A model generated the notes under the pieces. That model ran no database searches, was not told where the DNA came from, and worked only from the letters and a program-made list of their open reading frames with translations. From positions 186,001 to 250,000 of the forward strand of contig CAIYWC010000097.1 in the NCBI GenBank assembly GCA_903929795.1: 64,000 nucleotides of DNA, given 5' to 3'. Origin of the DNA: an uncultured Myxococcales bacterium. GTDB lineage: Bacteria; Myxococcota_A; UBA9042. Below are positions 32,306 to 41,435 of this stretch, piece by piece. Made by a program: the position numbers and the translations under genes. Every line of letters starts with the position of its first letter. Within the stretch, counting starts at the first letter, position 1.

Positions 32306-33997
32306 CTATTGGCCCCCCGGCAGAGGCGGTAGGTGCACAATCTCGCCGCGGCGGATGCGCGCCCATTCCGCCGGCGTCGCCCAGCGGATATACTTGAGCG
32401 GATGCACGTCTTGAGCGTGCCGCTCGTAGCCGAGCACAAACGGCCGCAGCAGGTAGGACCAGGTGTAGTGGTACAGCGGTGTCAGCGGCATGTCGCGGTT
32501 CAGAATTTCCTCGGCGCGCCGTACCAGCACATTGCGTCGGGTCAGGTCCGGCTCGGCCTGGATCGCCGCCAGCACGCCGTCATACTCCGCGGACTTGTAG
32601 CCCGAGTAATTGGCCTTGGACTGGCTGTGGAACACCTCCAAAAAAGTCAAGGGATCCGGATAGTCTGCGCACCACGACGAACGTCCGATGGCGAAATCGC
32701 CCGCCAGCAGCGTCTTCAACAGCGTGCCCCACTCCATGTTCGCGAGTTGGACCTGCACGCCCAGGTTCTCCTGCAGGTTGCGCTGCACAAATTCCGCAAT
32801 TAATCTGTGGCCTTCGCCGGTATTGAAGTACAGCGTGATGGGCGCCAGCCCGCGCCCTTGCGCGTGCCCCGCGTCCGCGAGCAGCTGGCGCGCGCGCTCG
32901 GGGTCAAAAGCGTCGCCTGCAAACGGCGTGTAGCCATGGCTCGCGCGAAAGAGGTCCGGCACCGTATTGGTCGCCACCGGCTGGCCGCCGCGCAGGATGT
33001 GCAGCGCCAGCCGCTCCTTGTCGATCGCCAGGTTCACCGCCTTGCGCACCCGTACGTCGTCCATCGGCGGCCGGTCGACCCGCACGCTGAAATAGTACGA
33101 GCACAGCTTGGGATCGCTGTGAAAATCAGGCCTTCCCGAAGCGCGGAGGCTGGGCGCCCGGTCCACCGGCAAGGACGTGTCGCCCTGCCACTGCGTCTTG
33201 CCGACTTCGTACCAGTCAAACGCCGTTTGGTCGGATTCCGTATGCAAAACGCTGATTTTCTCCAGCCAGACGTGAGCCGCATCCCAGTACCGCGGGTTCT
33301 TGACCAGCTCCGAGACCACGCGATCCTCGTGTTTCACCAGCAAAAACGGGCCATTGGACACGATCTTGTCCGGGTGAATCCACGCGTCGCCCCACTTCTC
33401 CACGGCATGCCGCGGCGTCGCGACGTAGGGCATCTCGCACAGAAGGTCCAGAAAAAACGGCGTAGGATTCTTGAGTTGGATGACCAGCGTCCGCTCGTCC
33501 AGCGCGTGCACGCCGACCGTCTCCGGATCGGTCGCCGCGCCTTCGTTGAACGCCTGTGCGCCGTCCAGAAACCACAGCAGCTGCGCCGCCCGCGAAGCCG
33601 TTTTCGGGTCGAGCACGCGGCGCCAACTCCAGACGAAATCGTCCGCGGTCACCGGCACGCCGTCCGACCAGCTGACGCCTGGCCGCAGGTGGACCGTCCA
33701 CGTCTTGCCGTCCGCGGACACTTCGTGCGCTTGCGCCATCGACGGCACGGGCGGCCCGTCGCCGCGGTTGTAGACGTACAAGCCATCGAAAACATTCATC
33801 ATCAGATGATGCCCGGCAGTCTCGGCGACTTTCGCTGGATCGAGGAACTCCATGCCGCCGGACGCGAAGCTCAGGTGGCGATCCGCCGGCAGGGGCTCCG
33901 CCAGCAGCTGCGCGCCCCGATCCGCCTCGCGCGCGCACGCCAGCGCCGCGGTCGCGAGCGCGAGAAGGCACAGCGATGGCAGCAGGCTCACGCGCAT
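32306..33997 (-). CDS. oppA: Oligopeptide-binding lipoprotein OppA (SBP family 5)
   Basis: 563 residues from the ATG at 33997; lipoprotein signal with ALAC (Cys21). A solute-binding family 5 protein: LDPAKVAETAGHHLMMNVFDGL, GKTWTVHLRPGVSWSDGVPV (the family signature), SNGPFLLV, and RVRKAVNLAIDKE. Periplasmic, likely membrane-tethered, delivering peptides to OppBC. It is the first gene of a tight oppABC operon (3-bp gap to oppB). No OppD/OppF ATPases follow; the neighbour downstream of oppC is convergent, so the ATPases must be encoded elsewhere. Confidence 0.92.
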   Translation of the reverse strand: MRVSLLPSLCLLALATAALACAREADRGAQLLAEPLPADRHLSFASGGMEFLDPAKVAETAGHHLMMNVFDGLYVYNRGDGPPVPSMAQAHEVSADGKTWTVHLRPGVSWSDGVPVTADDFVWSWRRVLDPKTASRAAQLLWFLDGAQAFNEGAATDPETVGVHALDERTLVIQLKNPTPFFLDLLCEMPYVATPRHAVEKWGDAWIHPDKIVSNGPFLLVKHEDRVVSELVKNPRYWDAAHVWLEKISVLHTESDQTAFDWYEVGKTQWQGDTSLPVDRAPSLRASGRPDFHSDPKLCSYYFSVRVDRPPMDDVRVRKAVNLAIDKERLALHILRGGQPVATNTVPDLFRASHGYTPFAGDAFDPERARQLLADAGHAQGRGLAPITLYFNTGEGHRLIAEFVQRNLQENLGVQVQLANMEWGTLLKTLLAGDFAIGRSSWCADYPDPLTFLEVFHSQSKANYSGYKSAEYDGVLAAIQAEPDLTRRNVLVRRAEEILNRDMPLTPLYHYTWSYLLRPFVLGYERHAQDVHPLKYIRWATPAEWARIRRGEIVHLPPLPGGQ

Positions 33998-34153
33998 GGG
34001 GGGCAGCCGACGGGCGCCGATGGGCGCGGCAGGCGCGATCTTGGTTTGTCGGCGCGGCTTTGGCAATGGACGCCCGGCGCCTGAACGGCTAAACTGACTC
34101 ACGGTGGCCGGCCGCGGCGGGTTTGCGTCGGTCCAACGTCTCTCTGGAGTTCC

Positions 34154-35593
34154 ATGCGCCTTGCCCCGCAGCTGCCGTACGCCTCCCTGCAGCTTGCGCT
34201 GGTGTTGCTGTTTGGACTCGCGCCGCTGGCCCAAGGCTGCCTGCCGGGAGAGCGCGCCAACGATCCGCTGCCGGATGTCGCTGCGGATGCGGCCAAGCCG
34301 GACGCTGGCAAGACGGATGCCAAGACAGATGTCAAAGCCGATGGCGTGGCTGGCGATGCGACGGCGACCGACGCGGAGGAGGACGCGGAGACGGATCCCG
34401 ACGCAGCGACCGACGTTGCCACGCTGGGCTGCAAGACCGACGGCGACTGCGCACAGTTGCCGACCCTGCCGTGCTTCGCGACGCCCACGTGCGACGCCGG
34501 GACCGGACTGTGTGCGTCGGCGCAGCTGGCAGTGGATGCGCCGTGCGCGACGGACCTGTGTTTTTTGGGGCAAAAGTGCGATGCGACCGGCGCTTGCCTC
34601 GGCGGAACGCCCAAATGCGCTGCCGACACGAACGCGTGCACGCTGGACCTGTGCAGCAACGGCGTCTGCTCGCACCCCTTCGCGCTGGACACCGGCTGTG
34701 ACGACGGCGACGCGTGTACCACGGGCGACCACTGCGTCGCCGGGGCCTGTAGCGGCACGCCGTTCGGGGCGTTTTGCAACGACAACAACCCGTGCACGCA
34801 CGACAAGTGCAATTCCGCGGGCGACTCCAGCAGCAGCATCCTGAACATCTGTCAAAACGTCGGGTTTGCCTATGATGCCAGCGCGCCCGTGGCGTGCACC
34901 GGCGCCGCGCTCGGCTACCTGGGCTTTTGCGACAAAGGCGTGTGCGGCGTGCAGGCCGATTGCGCGGACACCAATGACTGCACGTACGACAGCTTCAACG
35001 CCATCACCGGCGCCTGCGACCACCTGTTCATCTCCGGCGTCTGCGGCAGCGACAAATGCAACCCCGGCACCTGCCAGCTGGTCGCGGGCACCGATGGCGT
35101 CCAGCTCCCAACCTGCGTCACCACGGCCGCGTGCACGACCACGAAGGTCTGCATGACGGTGAAATGCGACCCCGCGACCGGCAAATGCGGCAGCCCGACG
35201 CCACTCGCCAAAGGCACCGCGTGCGGCGACCTCTGCCTCGCCAACGGCACCTGCGACGGCGGCGCCAAGCCGGTCTGCAGCGGCACGCCGCTGGTCTGCA
35301 ACGACGGCAACATTTGCACCGACGACAGCTGCATCCCCAGCGTCGGCTGCACGACGACGCCCACAACCGCGCCGGGGCCGGTGAAATGCAACGACGGCAA
35401 CGGCTGCACCGTCAACGATGTCTGTACCGGCGGCCTGTGCGCCGGCACCGCGCTGCAATGCGACGACGGCAACGCATGCACCATCGACGCGTCCTGCGAC
35501 GCTGTGAACGGCTGCCTGCACACGCTGGCGCCGGACGGCACGGATTGCGGCAACAACTCGGCGTGCAGCCAGGGGATTTGCGTCGCCAAATGA
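34154..35593 (+). CDS. Stalked Cys-rich lipoprotein A
   Basis: 479 residues. The signal peptide ends LAQGC (Cys29), then an Ala/Asp/Lys-rich stalk (about 36-95), then a Cys-rich ectodomain. Repeats of the form C-D/N-D-G-N-x-C-T-x-D-x-C..G-C recur: CDDGDACTTGDHC, CNDNNPCTHDKC, CNDGNICTDDSC, CNDGNGCTVNDVC, CDDGNACTIDASC. These presumably fold into small disulfide modules with an Asp/Asn turn that may bind Ca2+. Surface-exposed lipoprotein, no enzyme motif. TCTGGAG upstream of the ATG is a fair ribosome-binding site. Its stop overlaps the next start (ATGA), so the two Cys-rich lipoproteins are translationally coupled. Confidence 0.82.
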   Translation: MRLAPQLPYASLQLALVLLFGLAPLAQGCLPGERANDPLPDVAADAAKPDAGKTDAKTDVKADGVAGDATATDAEEDAETDPDAATDVATLGCKTDGDCAQLPTLPCFATPTCDAGTGLCASAQLAVDAPCATDLCFLGQKCDATGACLGGTPKCAADTNACTLDLCSNGVCSHPFALDTGCDDGDACTTGDHCVAGACSGTPFGAFCNDNNPCTHDKCNSAGDSSSSILNICQNVGFAYDASAPVACTGAALGYLGFCDKGVCGVQADCADTNDCTYDSFNAITGACDHLFISGVCGSDKCNPGTCQLVAGTDGVQLPTCVTTAACTTTKVCMTVKCDPATGKCGSPTPLAKGTACGDLCLANGTCDGGAKPVCSGTPLVCNDGNICTDDSCIPSVGCTTTPTTAPGPVKCNDGNGCTVNDVCTGGLCAGTALQCDDGNACTIDASCDAVNGCLHTLAPDGTDCGNNSACSQGICVAK

Positions 35594-37505
35594 AGCATAT
35601 CCTGCCAGGTCTGGTGCTCCTCGGGCTGCTCAGCGGCTGCCTGCCGACGCGTCGCGATGTCGATGGCGGCGCGGTGGGCGATGACGTGGCTGTGGATGAC
35701 ACCGTGGAGGACGCTGCAGACGTGACCGCCACCGCGGGCGACGCGAAAAGCGACACGAAGGACGTGACCCAGCCCGACGTGCCGCAGCTTGGCTGCAAAA
35801 CTGACGGCGACTGCGCGGCGTTCAACGACACCTGCCACACCGCGGCGTGCGACATCGCCAGCGGCATCTGCCAAGCCACGGCACTGCCCGACGACACCAC
35901 GTGTGTCGGCGCCGACGACAAGTGCGCGCAATCGCAGACGTGCAAGGCCGGCGCGTGCATCAAGGTCCCGCTGGTCTGCGACGATTCCAACGCGTGCACC
36001 GTGGAGATCTGCGACCCAGCCAGCGGATGCCCGGCCGTCGGCACCGCGATCCCCGCGACCTGTGGCCTGCAGAAAAAGCAGCCCTGCCCCTGCGACGACG
36101 GCAACTCGTGCACCATCGGGGATGTCTGCAAGGGCGCTGTTTGCAAGGGCGAAACGCTCAAGTGCGACGACAAGAATCCGTGCACGACGGACGCTTGCGA
36201 TGGCACAGCGGGCTGCGTCTCTACGCCCGTCCCCGACGGCCAACCGTGCGACGACGGCCAGAAATACTGCACGACCGGCGACCAGTGCACCTCCGGAACC
36301 TGCAAGGGCACGCCGACCGCGTGCGACACGCCGCCGAACACGTGCACGCTTGTCATGTGCACCGAGCAAAACAAGGGCTGTGCCCCCAATCCAGGCTCCG
36401 GGCCATGCGACGACGGCGACCCGTGCACAACCGCCGACACGTGCATTCCCGACCCGAACACGACGGGCAACGGCCTGTGCCAGGGCACGCCGAACACCTG
36501 CGACGACAAGAATGAGTGCACCACGACGCCTGCGTCCCCGGCACCGGCTGCGTGAACACGCCCAACGCCGCGACGACGTGCAAAGTGAGCGGCGCGGGCA
36601 CGTGCGCGAGCTCCGGCACGTGCGCGGCAGGCGTCTGCCAAGCCCCGGCCAACGCGTGCGACGACGCAAATGTCTGCACCGACGACGCCTGCGACGCCAA
36701 AAAGGGCTGCGTGCACACGAACAACGCCGCGGCGTGCAACGACGGGAACGCGTGCACCTATTCGGAAGCCTGCAGCGGCGGCACGTGCGGTGGCTCACTG
36801 GACGTCTCTACCGACGACGGCAACCCGTGCACGTTGGACGCATGCGACCCGGTCGCCGGTCCGCACTGGACCGTGCAAGGCAACGGCACCGGCTGCGGGA
36901 CGGGCAAGGCGTGCACCGGCGGCGTCTGCTTGGCGTCCAAGCCCTGCGGCGACGGCATTTGCGCGGCGACCGAGACGTACAGCACATGCCCGGCGGACTG
37001 CCCGTTGGCGGGCGGTCAGTGCGCGTCGTCCGACACCGCGTGCATTGGGACGTGCCGCGCCAAGATCTGCGCCGACGAGGTCGCCGTGTGCAACCCGGGC
37101 GACGACGGCTGCACTGCGATGCTGACCTGCACAGACGCATGCACGACGCCGGCGTGCATCCTGGCGTGCCTCCTGCCGACCGGAACGTCAGGCTTCGCCA
37201 CGAGCCTGCAGATGTGGATCAACATCCAGCGGTGCAGCGGCGCGCAGTGTGTGGCCAACGACTGGATGGGCAAGCCGTGCGTGCCCGGGACGCCGGATTA
37301 TACGAACTGCGCACCCGGGTGCGAGAGCTCAGCGTGTGCCGTCGCCGCCTTCACCTGCCAAACCACGAACGGCTGCACCGCGCAACGCACGTGCTTGCAA
37401 GCGTGCGCATCGGATTCGACGTGCGAGGCGAACTGCCCGACCAACGCCGCTGCGACCGTGGCCGCCAAAGCGCTGCTGCAGTGCTCGATGACCAACTGCC
37501 AGTAG
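35590..37505 (+). pseudogene. Stalked Cys-rich lipoprotein B, interrupted by a frameshift
   Basis: The ATG at 35590 overlaps the previous stop (ATGA). Signal peptide LLSGC (Cys17), an Asp/Thr-rich stalk, then the same CDDGNxCT-type modules as the upstream gene. After CDDKNECTT (near 36524) the frame ends within about 10 codons, while the neighbouring frame continues DACVPGTGCVNTPNAATTC... to 37505. One extra C after 36524 would restore ECTTDACVPGTGC and give about 638 residues. The C-terminal part adds CGDGICAATETYSTCPADCP, like the modules of the gene at 48569-50002. Either a real frameshift or a single-base assembly error. Confidence 0.8.
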
Positions 37506-37511
37506 GCTGCG

Positions 37512-38561
37512 CTACGGCGCGTCCGTGCGCGCGACGTCCGGCAGCGTGAGCACGAAGTCCGCGCCCAGCGCTTTGGCGGGCGTCTGGAAACCCGCCGCGA
37601 GCTTGCCTGCCAGCGCGGCTTGGGCAATGGCGACACCGGCCTGCGCCGTCAGCGTGTAGCCGTCAGGCGTTTGCAGCCGCGAAACGCGGGTTTGTCCTGC
37701 GGGATCCGTCACTTCGCCCCACAAGTAGCTGCGGCTGCGTTCGCGCTGTGCCGCCGTCGGGCCGCGCGGGCCGGCGTCGATCTTGGCCTGCAGGTGCTGC
37801 TTGACGAACGCGGTCGCGAGGATGGGCCGCAGGTAGCGGCTCAAGCGCAGGCCGATTCGCGCGCCCAGCGGCAGGGCGATGAAGACCTCAATGTTGGGAA
37901 TTCCGGTCGAATGGAACGCAGTCGCGACGTCGCCCCAGGGGATCGTGACGGCGCCAGTCTTGCCGAGACCAAAGTCGATGGTGCGCGACAAAAACCCGGA
38001 TGCAACCTGGATAATCTTGCCATCGCGCCGCACCGCGCCACCCGCGTCGATGTTCTCCACCATGGTCGAAGCCGTGCCGTGCGAGGTCCGGCCGTTCGAC
38101 TGAAAGCCCAGCGCGAGGTGCGTCGCCGTCGGCAGGCGCGTCTTCAGGTGCGCGGCCAGGCAATCGCTGGGTACCACGTCAAAGCCCACGCCGGGCATCA
38201 CGGTCACGCCGGCCGCCAACGCCTGCTTGTCAAAGCGCGCCGCGAGCTCGAACACCGCGATTTCACCGGTGATATCGAGGTAGCTGGCCTTGTTGCGCAG
38301 GCACGCCTCGATCATCGGCTTGGCTGTCCGCGAAAACGGCCCCGCGCAGTTCAGCACCACGGTCACATCCTGCAGCGCCGCATCCAGCGCCGCCGGCGTC
38401 AGGTCCGCGGTCCGCCACCGCAGCGCCAGCGGCTCGGCCAACGCGCGCAGCGGCTCCGCGCGTCGACCAGCGAGAATCGGCTTGAGCCCCCGGGCTACGG
38501 CCTGGGCGACAATCAGCTCGCCCGTGTAGCCATACGCGCCGTAAATCAGCAGTTCTGCCAT
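37512..38561 (-). CDS. Saccharopine dehydrogenase-like / trans-acting enoyl reductase family oxidoreductase
   Basis: 349 residues from the ATG at 38561, with GAGGTGGG upstream. The Rossmann start LLIYGAYGYTGELIVAQA, then LNCAGPFSRTAKPMIEACL and YLDITGEI, then GVGFDVVPSDCLAAHL are signatures of the saccharopine-dehydrogenase-like family that includes trans-acting enoyl reductases of polyketide/lipid synthesis. NAD(P)-binding; substrate not deducible. The C-terminal half is the family's hydrophobic domain. Convergent with the Cys-rich lipoprotein (6-bp gap) and divergent from the PhoH gene. Confidence 0.82.
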   Translation of the reverse strand: MAELLIYGAYGYTGELIVAQAVARGLKPILAGRRAEPLRALAEPLALRWRTADLTPAALDAALQDVTVVLNCAGPFSRTAKPMIEACLRNKASYLDITGEIAVFELAARFDKQALAAGVTVMPGVGFDVVPSDCLAAHLKTRLPTATHLALGFQSNGRTSHGTASTMVENIDAGGAVRRDGKIIQVASGFLSRTIDFGLGKTGAVTIPWGDVATAFHSTGIPNIEVFIALPLGARIGLRLSRYLRPILATAFVKQHLQAKIDAGPRGPTAAQRERSRSYLWGEVTDPAGQTRVSRLQTPDGYTLTAQAGVAIAQAALAGKLAAGFQTPAKALGADFVLTLPDVARTDAP

Positions 38562-38711
38562 TTCCCACCTCGCGCGCCACGGTGCGGGCGCGGCCGCAAG
38601 CGTGCGCGTCCGTGTGTGCGTGGTCAAGGCTGCCCCATCGCGCCGGGCCCGCATTGACGCCCCGATCCCCGTATGCCACTGTGAATCGGCCTCGTCTTCA
38701 CCCGGAGAACC

Positions 38712-40022
38712 ATGCGCAAAAACTTCGTCCTCGACACCAACGTTTTGCTCCACGACAGCAACTGTCTCCGCGCTTTTGCCGACAACATCGTGAACATCCC
38801 CATCTCGGTCATCGAAGAGCTGGACATGTTCAAGAAGGACCAGAGCGAGTTGGGGCGCAATGCCCGTAGAATTGCGCGGGAAATTGATACCTACCGCGAG
38901 TCGGGCAACCTGCGCGAAGGCGTGCCGCTGCCGGGCCAGGGGATGATCCGCGTGGTGCTGGGCAAGTCGCGGCTGCCGCCGGAGTTTTCAGTGTCGCGGC
39001 CGATGGACGACTCGATTCTCGCGGCGGCGGTTTACCTCGTGGAGACCGAGCCGGACGTGCCGGTCGTGTTCGTGACCAAGGACACGAACCTGCGTATCCG
39101 TGCGGATGCCTTGAACATTCACGCCGAGGACTACGACCGCGAAGGCGTGGACCTGTCGGAGCTGTTCTCCGGCACCGTCGAACTGGACGTGGATCCGGAG
39201 GCGATCGAGGCGATCTACACCGAGGGCGGCGTGGCGTGGGCGGGACTCAGCGACCGGCTTTATCCCAATCAATACGTGACCTTGCGTAATCGGTTCATGC
39301 CGACGCGCACGGCGCTGGGCCGCGTGGTTGGCGACCGCATTGAGAACGTGCAGCGCCAGCGCGGCAACGTCTGGGGCGTGAGCGCGCGCAACCGCGAGCA
39401 GGTGTTCGCGCTGGACATGCTGCTGCGCGACGACATCCAGCTCTGCACGCTGGTCGGCAAGGCGGGCACCGGCAAGACGCTGCTGGCGATTGCCGCGGGT
39501 CTGCAGTGCGTGCTCGACGGCGAGCAGTATCGCAAGCTCTTGGTTTCTCGGCCGATTTTTCCGATGGGCCGCGACCTGGGCTTCTTGCCCGGCACCGTGG
39601 GCGAAAAGCTGAGTCCATGGATGCAGCCGATCCACGACAACATCGATCTGCTGACCAACTTGAACCTCGGCAAGGGCTCGAAACTGCACACGTATTCGGA
39701 GCTGCTCGGCTCTGGAACGCTGGAAGTGGAGCCGCTGACGTATATCCGCGGCCGGTCCTTGCCGTCCGTGTTCATGATCGTCGACGAGGCGCAAAACCTC
39801 ACGCCGCACGAGGTGAAAACCGTGCTGACGCGCGTCGGCCACGGCACCAAAATCATCTTCACCGGCGATCCGTACCAAATCGACCACGCGTACCTGGACA
39901 GCGTCAACAACGGCTTGACGTACCTCGTGGAGAAGTTCAAACACGAGCCCCTGGCCGCGCATGTGACGCTGGCCAAGGGCGAACGTTCGCCGCTGGCCGA
40001 GCTGGCGGCCAACATCCTGTAA
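38712..40022 (+). CDS. PIN domain - PhoH family ATPase
   Basis: 436 residues; CCCGGAGAACC precedes the ATG. The N-terminal PIN nuclease domain (1-135) has the acidic residues FVLDTNVLLHD (Asp8), SVIEELD (Glu35/Glu36), DDS (99-101) and VTKDTNL (Asp124). The PhoH-like ATPase follows: Walker A GKAGTGKT (249-256), Walker B MIVDEAQN (about 350) and TGDPYQID. Such PIN-PhoH (YlaK-type) proteins are ATP-dependent RNA-unwinding ribonucleases. All core residues are present. A secreted hypothetical follows after 12 bp. Confidence 0.92.
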   Translation: MRKNFVLDTNVLLHDSNCLRAFADNIVNIPISVIEELDMFKKDQSELGRNARRIAREIDTYRESGNLREGVPLPGQGMIRVVLGKSRLPPEFSVSRPMDDSILAAAVYLVETEPDVPVVFVTKDTNLRIRADALNIHAEDYDREGVDLSELFSGTVELDVDPEAIEAIYTEGGVAWAGLSDRLYPNQYVTLRNRFMPTRTALGRVVGDRIENVQRQRGNVWGVSARNREQVFALDMLLRDDIQLCTLVGKAGTGKTLLAIAAGLQCVLDGEQYRKLLVSRPIFPMGRDLGFLPGTVGEKLSPWMQPIHDNIDLLTNLNLGKGSKLHTYSELLGSGTLEVEPLTYIRGRSLPSVFMIVDEAQNLTPHEVKTVLTRVGHGTKIIFTGDPYQIDHAYLDSVNNGLTYLVEKFKHEPLAAHVTLAKGERSPLAELAANIL

Positions 40023-40034
40023 AAAGAGGCGAAA

Positions 40035-40727
40035 ATGCGGTTTCTGTTGACGATGACCTTGATGCTTGTCGCGAGCCCTGTGCTCGCCAAAGACGCCCCC
40101 GGCGGCAAAGCGGGTCCGGCGCTGATCAAGCTGGCCGCGGAGTTCCTGAAAGCGAATCCCAAGGATGTGCGGGTACTTGCGACCTCGGCGCCGATGGCGG
40201 AAGAGCCCGGTGGCGGCGCGCTTGTGCGCGTGGATGATGGCGCCGATGGCGGCAATCCGATCTGCTACCTGCTACAGCTGGCTGGCCGCCCCGCGTCGCC
40301 CGCCAAGATCGACGCGTCGCTGAAGTTTGCGGTTTGCCCGCGCGCGGATCAGGGCAAGACGTCGCACCTGGAGCGGATCTCGCTGGGTCGCCGCAACGCG
40401 TGGCTGCTGCGGCTGGACTCGATGCGCTGGGACTCGATGGCCAAAGGTGGAGAATCACAGCTGTATTGGGCGATCGCGACGGACATGGGCGATGGCGCTG
40501 GCCTGCGTTCCGTGTTTGAGCGCACGTCCACGGGTTTCAAGAGCAAGGATCAGCCGGCGCTGAATCAGTCGGAGATTTGCCAGGCGCCCAAAGTGACGAT
40601 TTCCGCTGGCGAACCGCAAGGCGCGACCATCGCGTGTGAAGTCGACGCGATGCTCGGCACGCAGGTCAAGCGCACCCAGACGACTTTCAGCTACATGTGG
40701 GACGGCAGCCAGTTCGCCGGCAAGTAG
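40035..40727 (+). CDS. Secreted protein of unknown function
   Basis: 230 residues with a cleavable signal peptide (MRFLLTMTLMLVASPVLA). Mature protein soluble, about 210 residues, with three Cys (ICYLLQL, FAVCPRA, SEICQAP) plus one in TIACEVD; two disulfides are possible. Ends SYMWDGSQFAGK. Family not recognised. Follows the PIN-PhoH gene after 12 bp with a ribosome-binding site AAAGAGGCG, so probably cotranscribed; ends 3 bp before the convergent HAD phosphatase stop. Confidence 0.72.
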   Translation: MRFLLTMTLMLVASPVLAKDAPGGKAGPALIKLAAEFLKANPKDVRVLATSAPMAEEPGGGALVRVDDGADGGNPICYLLQLAGRPASPAKIDASLKFAVCPRADQGKTSHLERISLGRRNAWLLRLDSMRWDSMAKGGESQLYWAIATDMGDGAGLRSVFERTSTGFKSKDQPALNQSEICQAPKVTISAGEPQGATIACEVDAMLGTQVKRTQTTFSYMWDGSQFAGK

Positions 40728-40730
40728 CGG

Positions 40731-41408
40731 TCAAGTCCGCGGCCCGAGCACGAGTGCGCGCAGCATCGCAAAGTCATCCAGCACAAAATCCGCACCTAAT
40801 CCGCGAACTTGCACGCGCGCCGACTCGACGTCGCTGTGCTGCACCAGCGCGCAGGTAATGCCGGCGTTCTGTGCCGTCTCCCGGTCGATGCGCGAACTGC
40901 CGACCATCAGCGTCTGCGCCGGCATCGCGCCGAGCTGCTCCAGCAGCCGGAACACGCCCGTGGGATCGGGTTTGCGCGCAATTTCGCCGTCGCAGGTCAT
41001 GAAATAGTCAAAATAGCCGGCCAGGTGCAGCTGCGCCAGCAGACTCAATGACGGCGCCTCCGGCTTGTTGGTGATGATCGCCATCCGCGCGCCGGCCTGC
41101 AAAAGCGCGTTCAGCGTCTCGACCACGCCCGGGTACACGCGTGCCCGCTGGCCCAGGTGCGCGGCGTAGCGCGCGCGGAAGTCGTGCAGCCACTCGTTGA
41201 TCTCCAGATCGGTCGGCTCCGGGCCAGTCGCACGCAGTGCCGACCGCAGCAGCCCGCGCAAGCCCTCGCCTGACCACGTCCGGACCTGCGCCTCGTCCAG
41301 CAGCGGCCGGTCCAAATGCGTGAGCGTCTCGTTGAGCGCCGCCGTCAGGTCGGACAGCGTGTCGACAAGGGTTCCGTTCAGGTCAAAAAGCACAACGGGA
41401 AAGCGCAT
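40731..41408 (-). CDS. HAD-superfamily hydrolase, phosphoglycolate-phosphatase-like, atypical catalytic residues
   Basis: 225 residues, Gph/PGMB-type cap. Motif I is FDLNGTLVD: the nucleophile Asp is present but the second Asp, the usual general acid/base of DxDxT, is Asn. Motif II MAIITNK, motif III KPDPTGVFRLL (Lys present), and motif IV VGSSRIDRETAQNAG, where the usual first Asp of GDSxxD is Ser. The fold is clear and the activity uncertain because of the two substitutions. The gene is convergent with the secreted protein and 27 bp downstream of the large lipoprotein's opposite-strand partner. Confidence 0.8.
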   Translation of the reverse strand: MRFPVVLFDLNGTLVDTLSDLTAALNETLTHLDRPLLDEAQVRTWSGEGLRGLLRSALRATGPEPTDLEINEWLHDFRARYAAHLGQRARVYPGVVETLNALLQAGARMAIITNKPEAPSLSLLAQLHLAGYFDYFMTCDGEIARKPDPTGVFRLLEQLGAMPAQTLMVGSSRIDRETAQNAGITCALVQHSDVESARVQVRGLGADFVLDDFAMLRALVLGPRT

Positions 41409-41435
41409 TCACCACTCTCGGCGCTGTCGGGCGCC

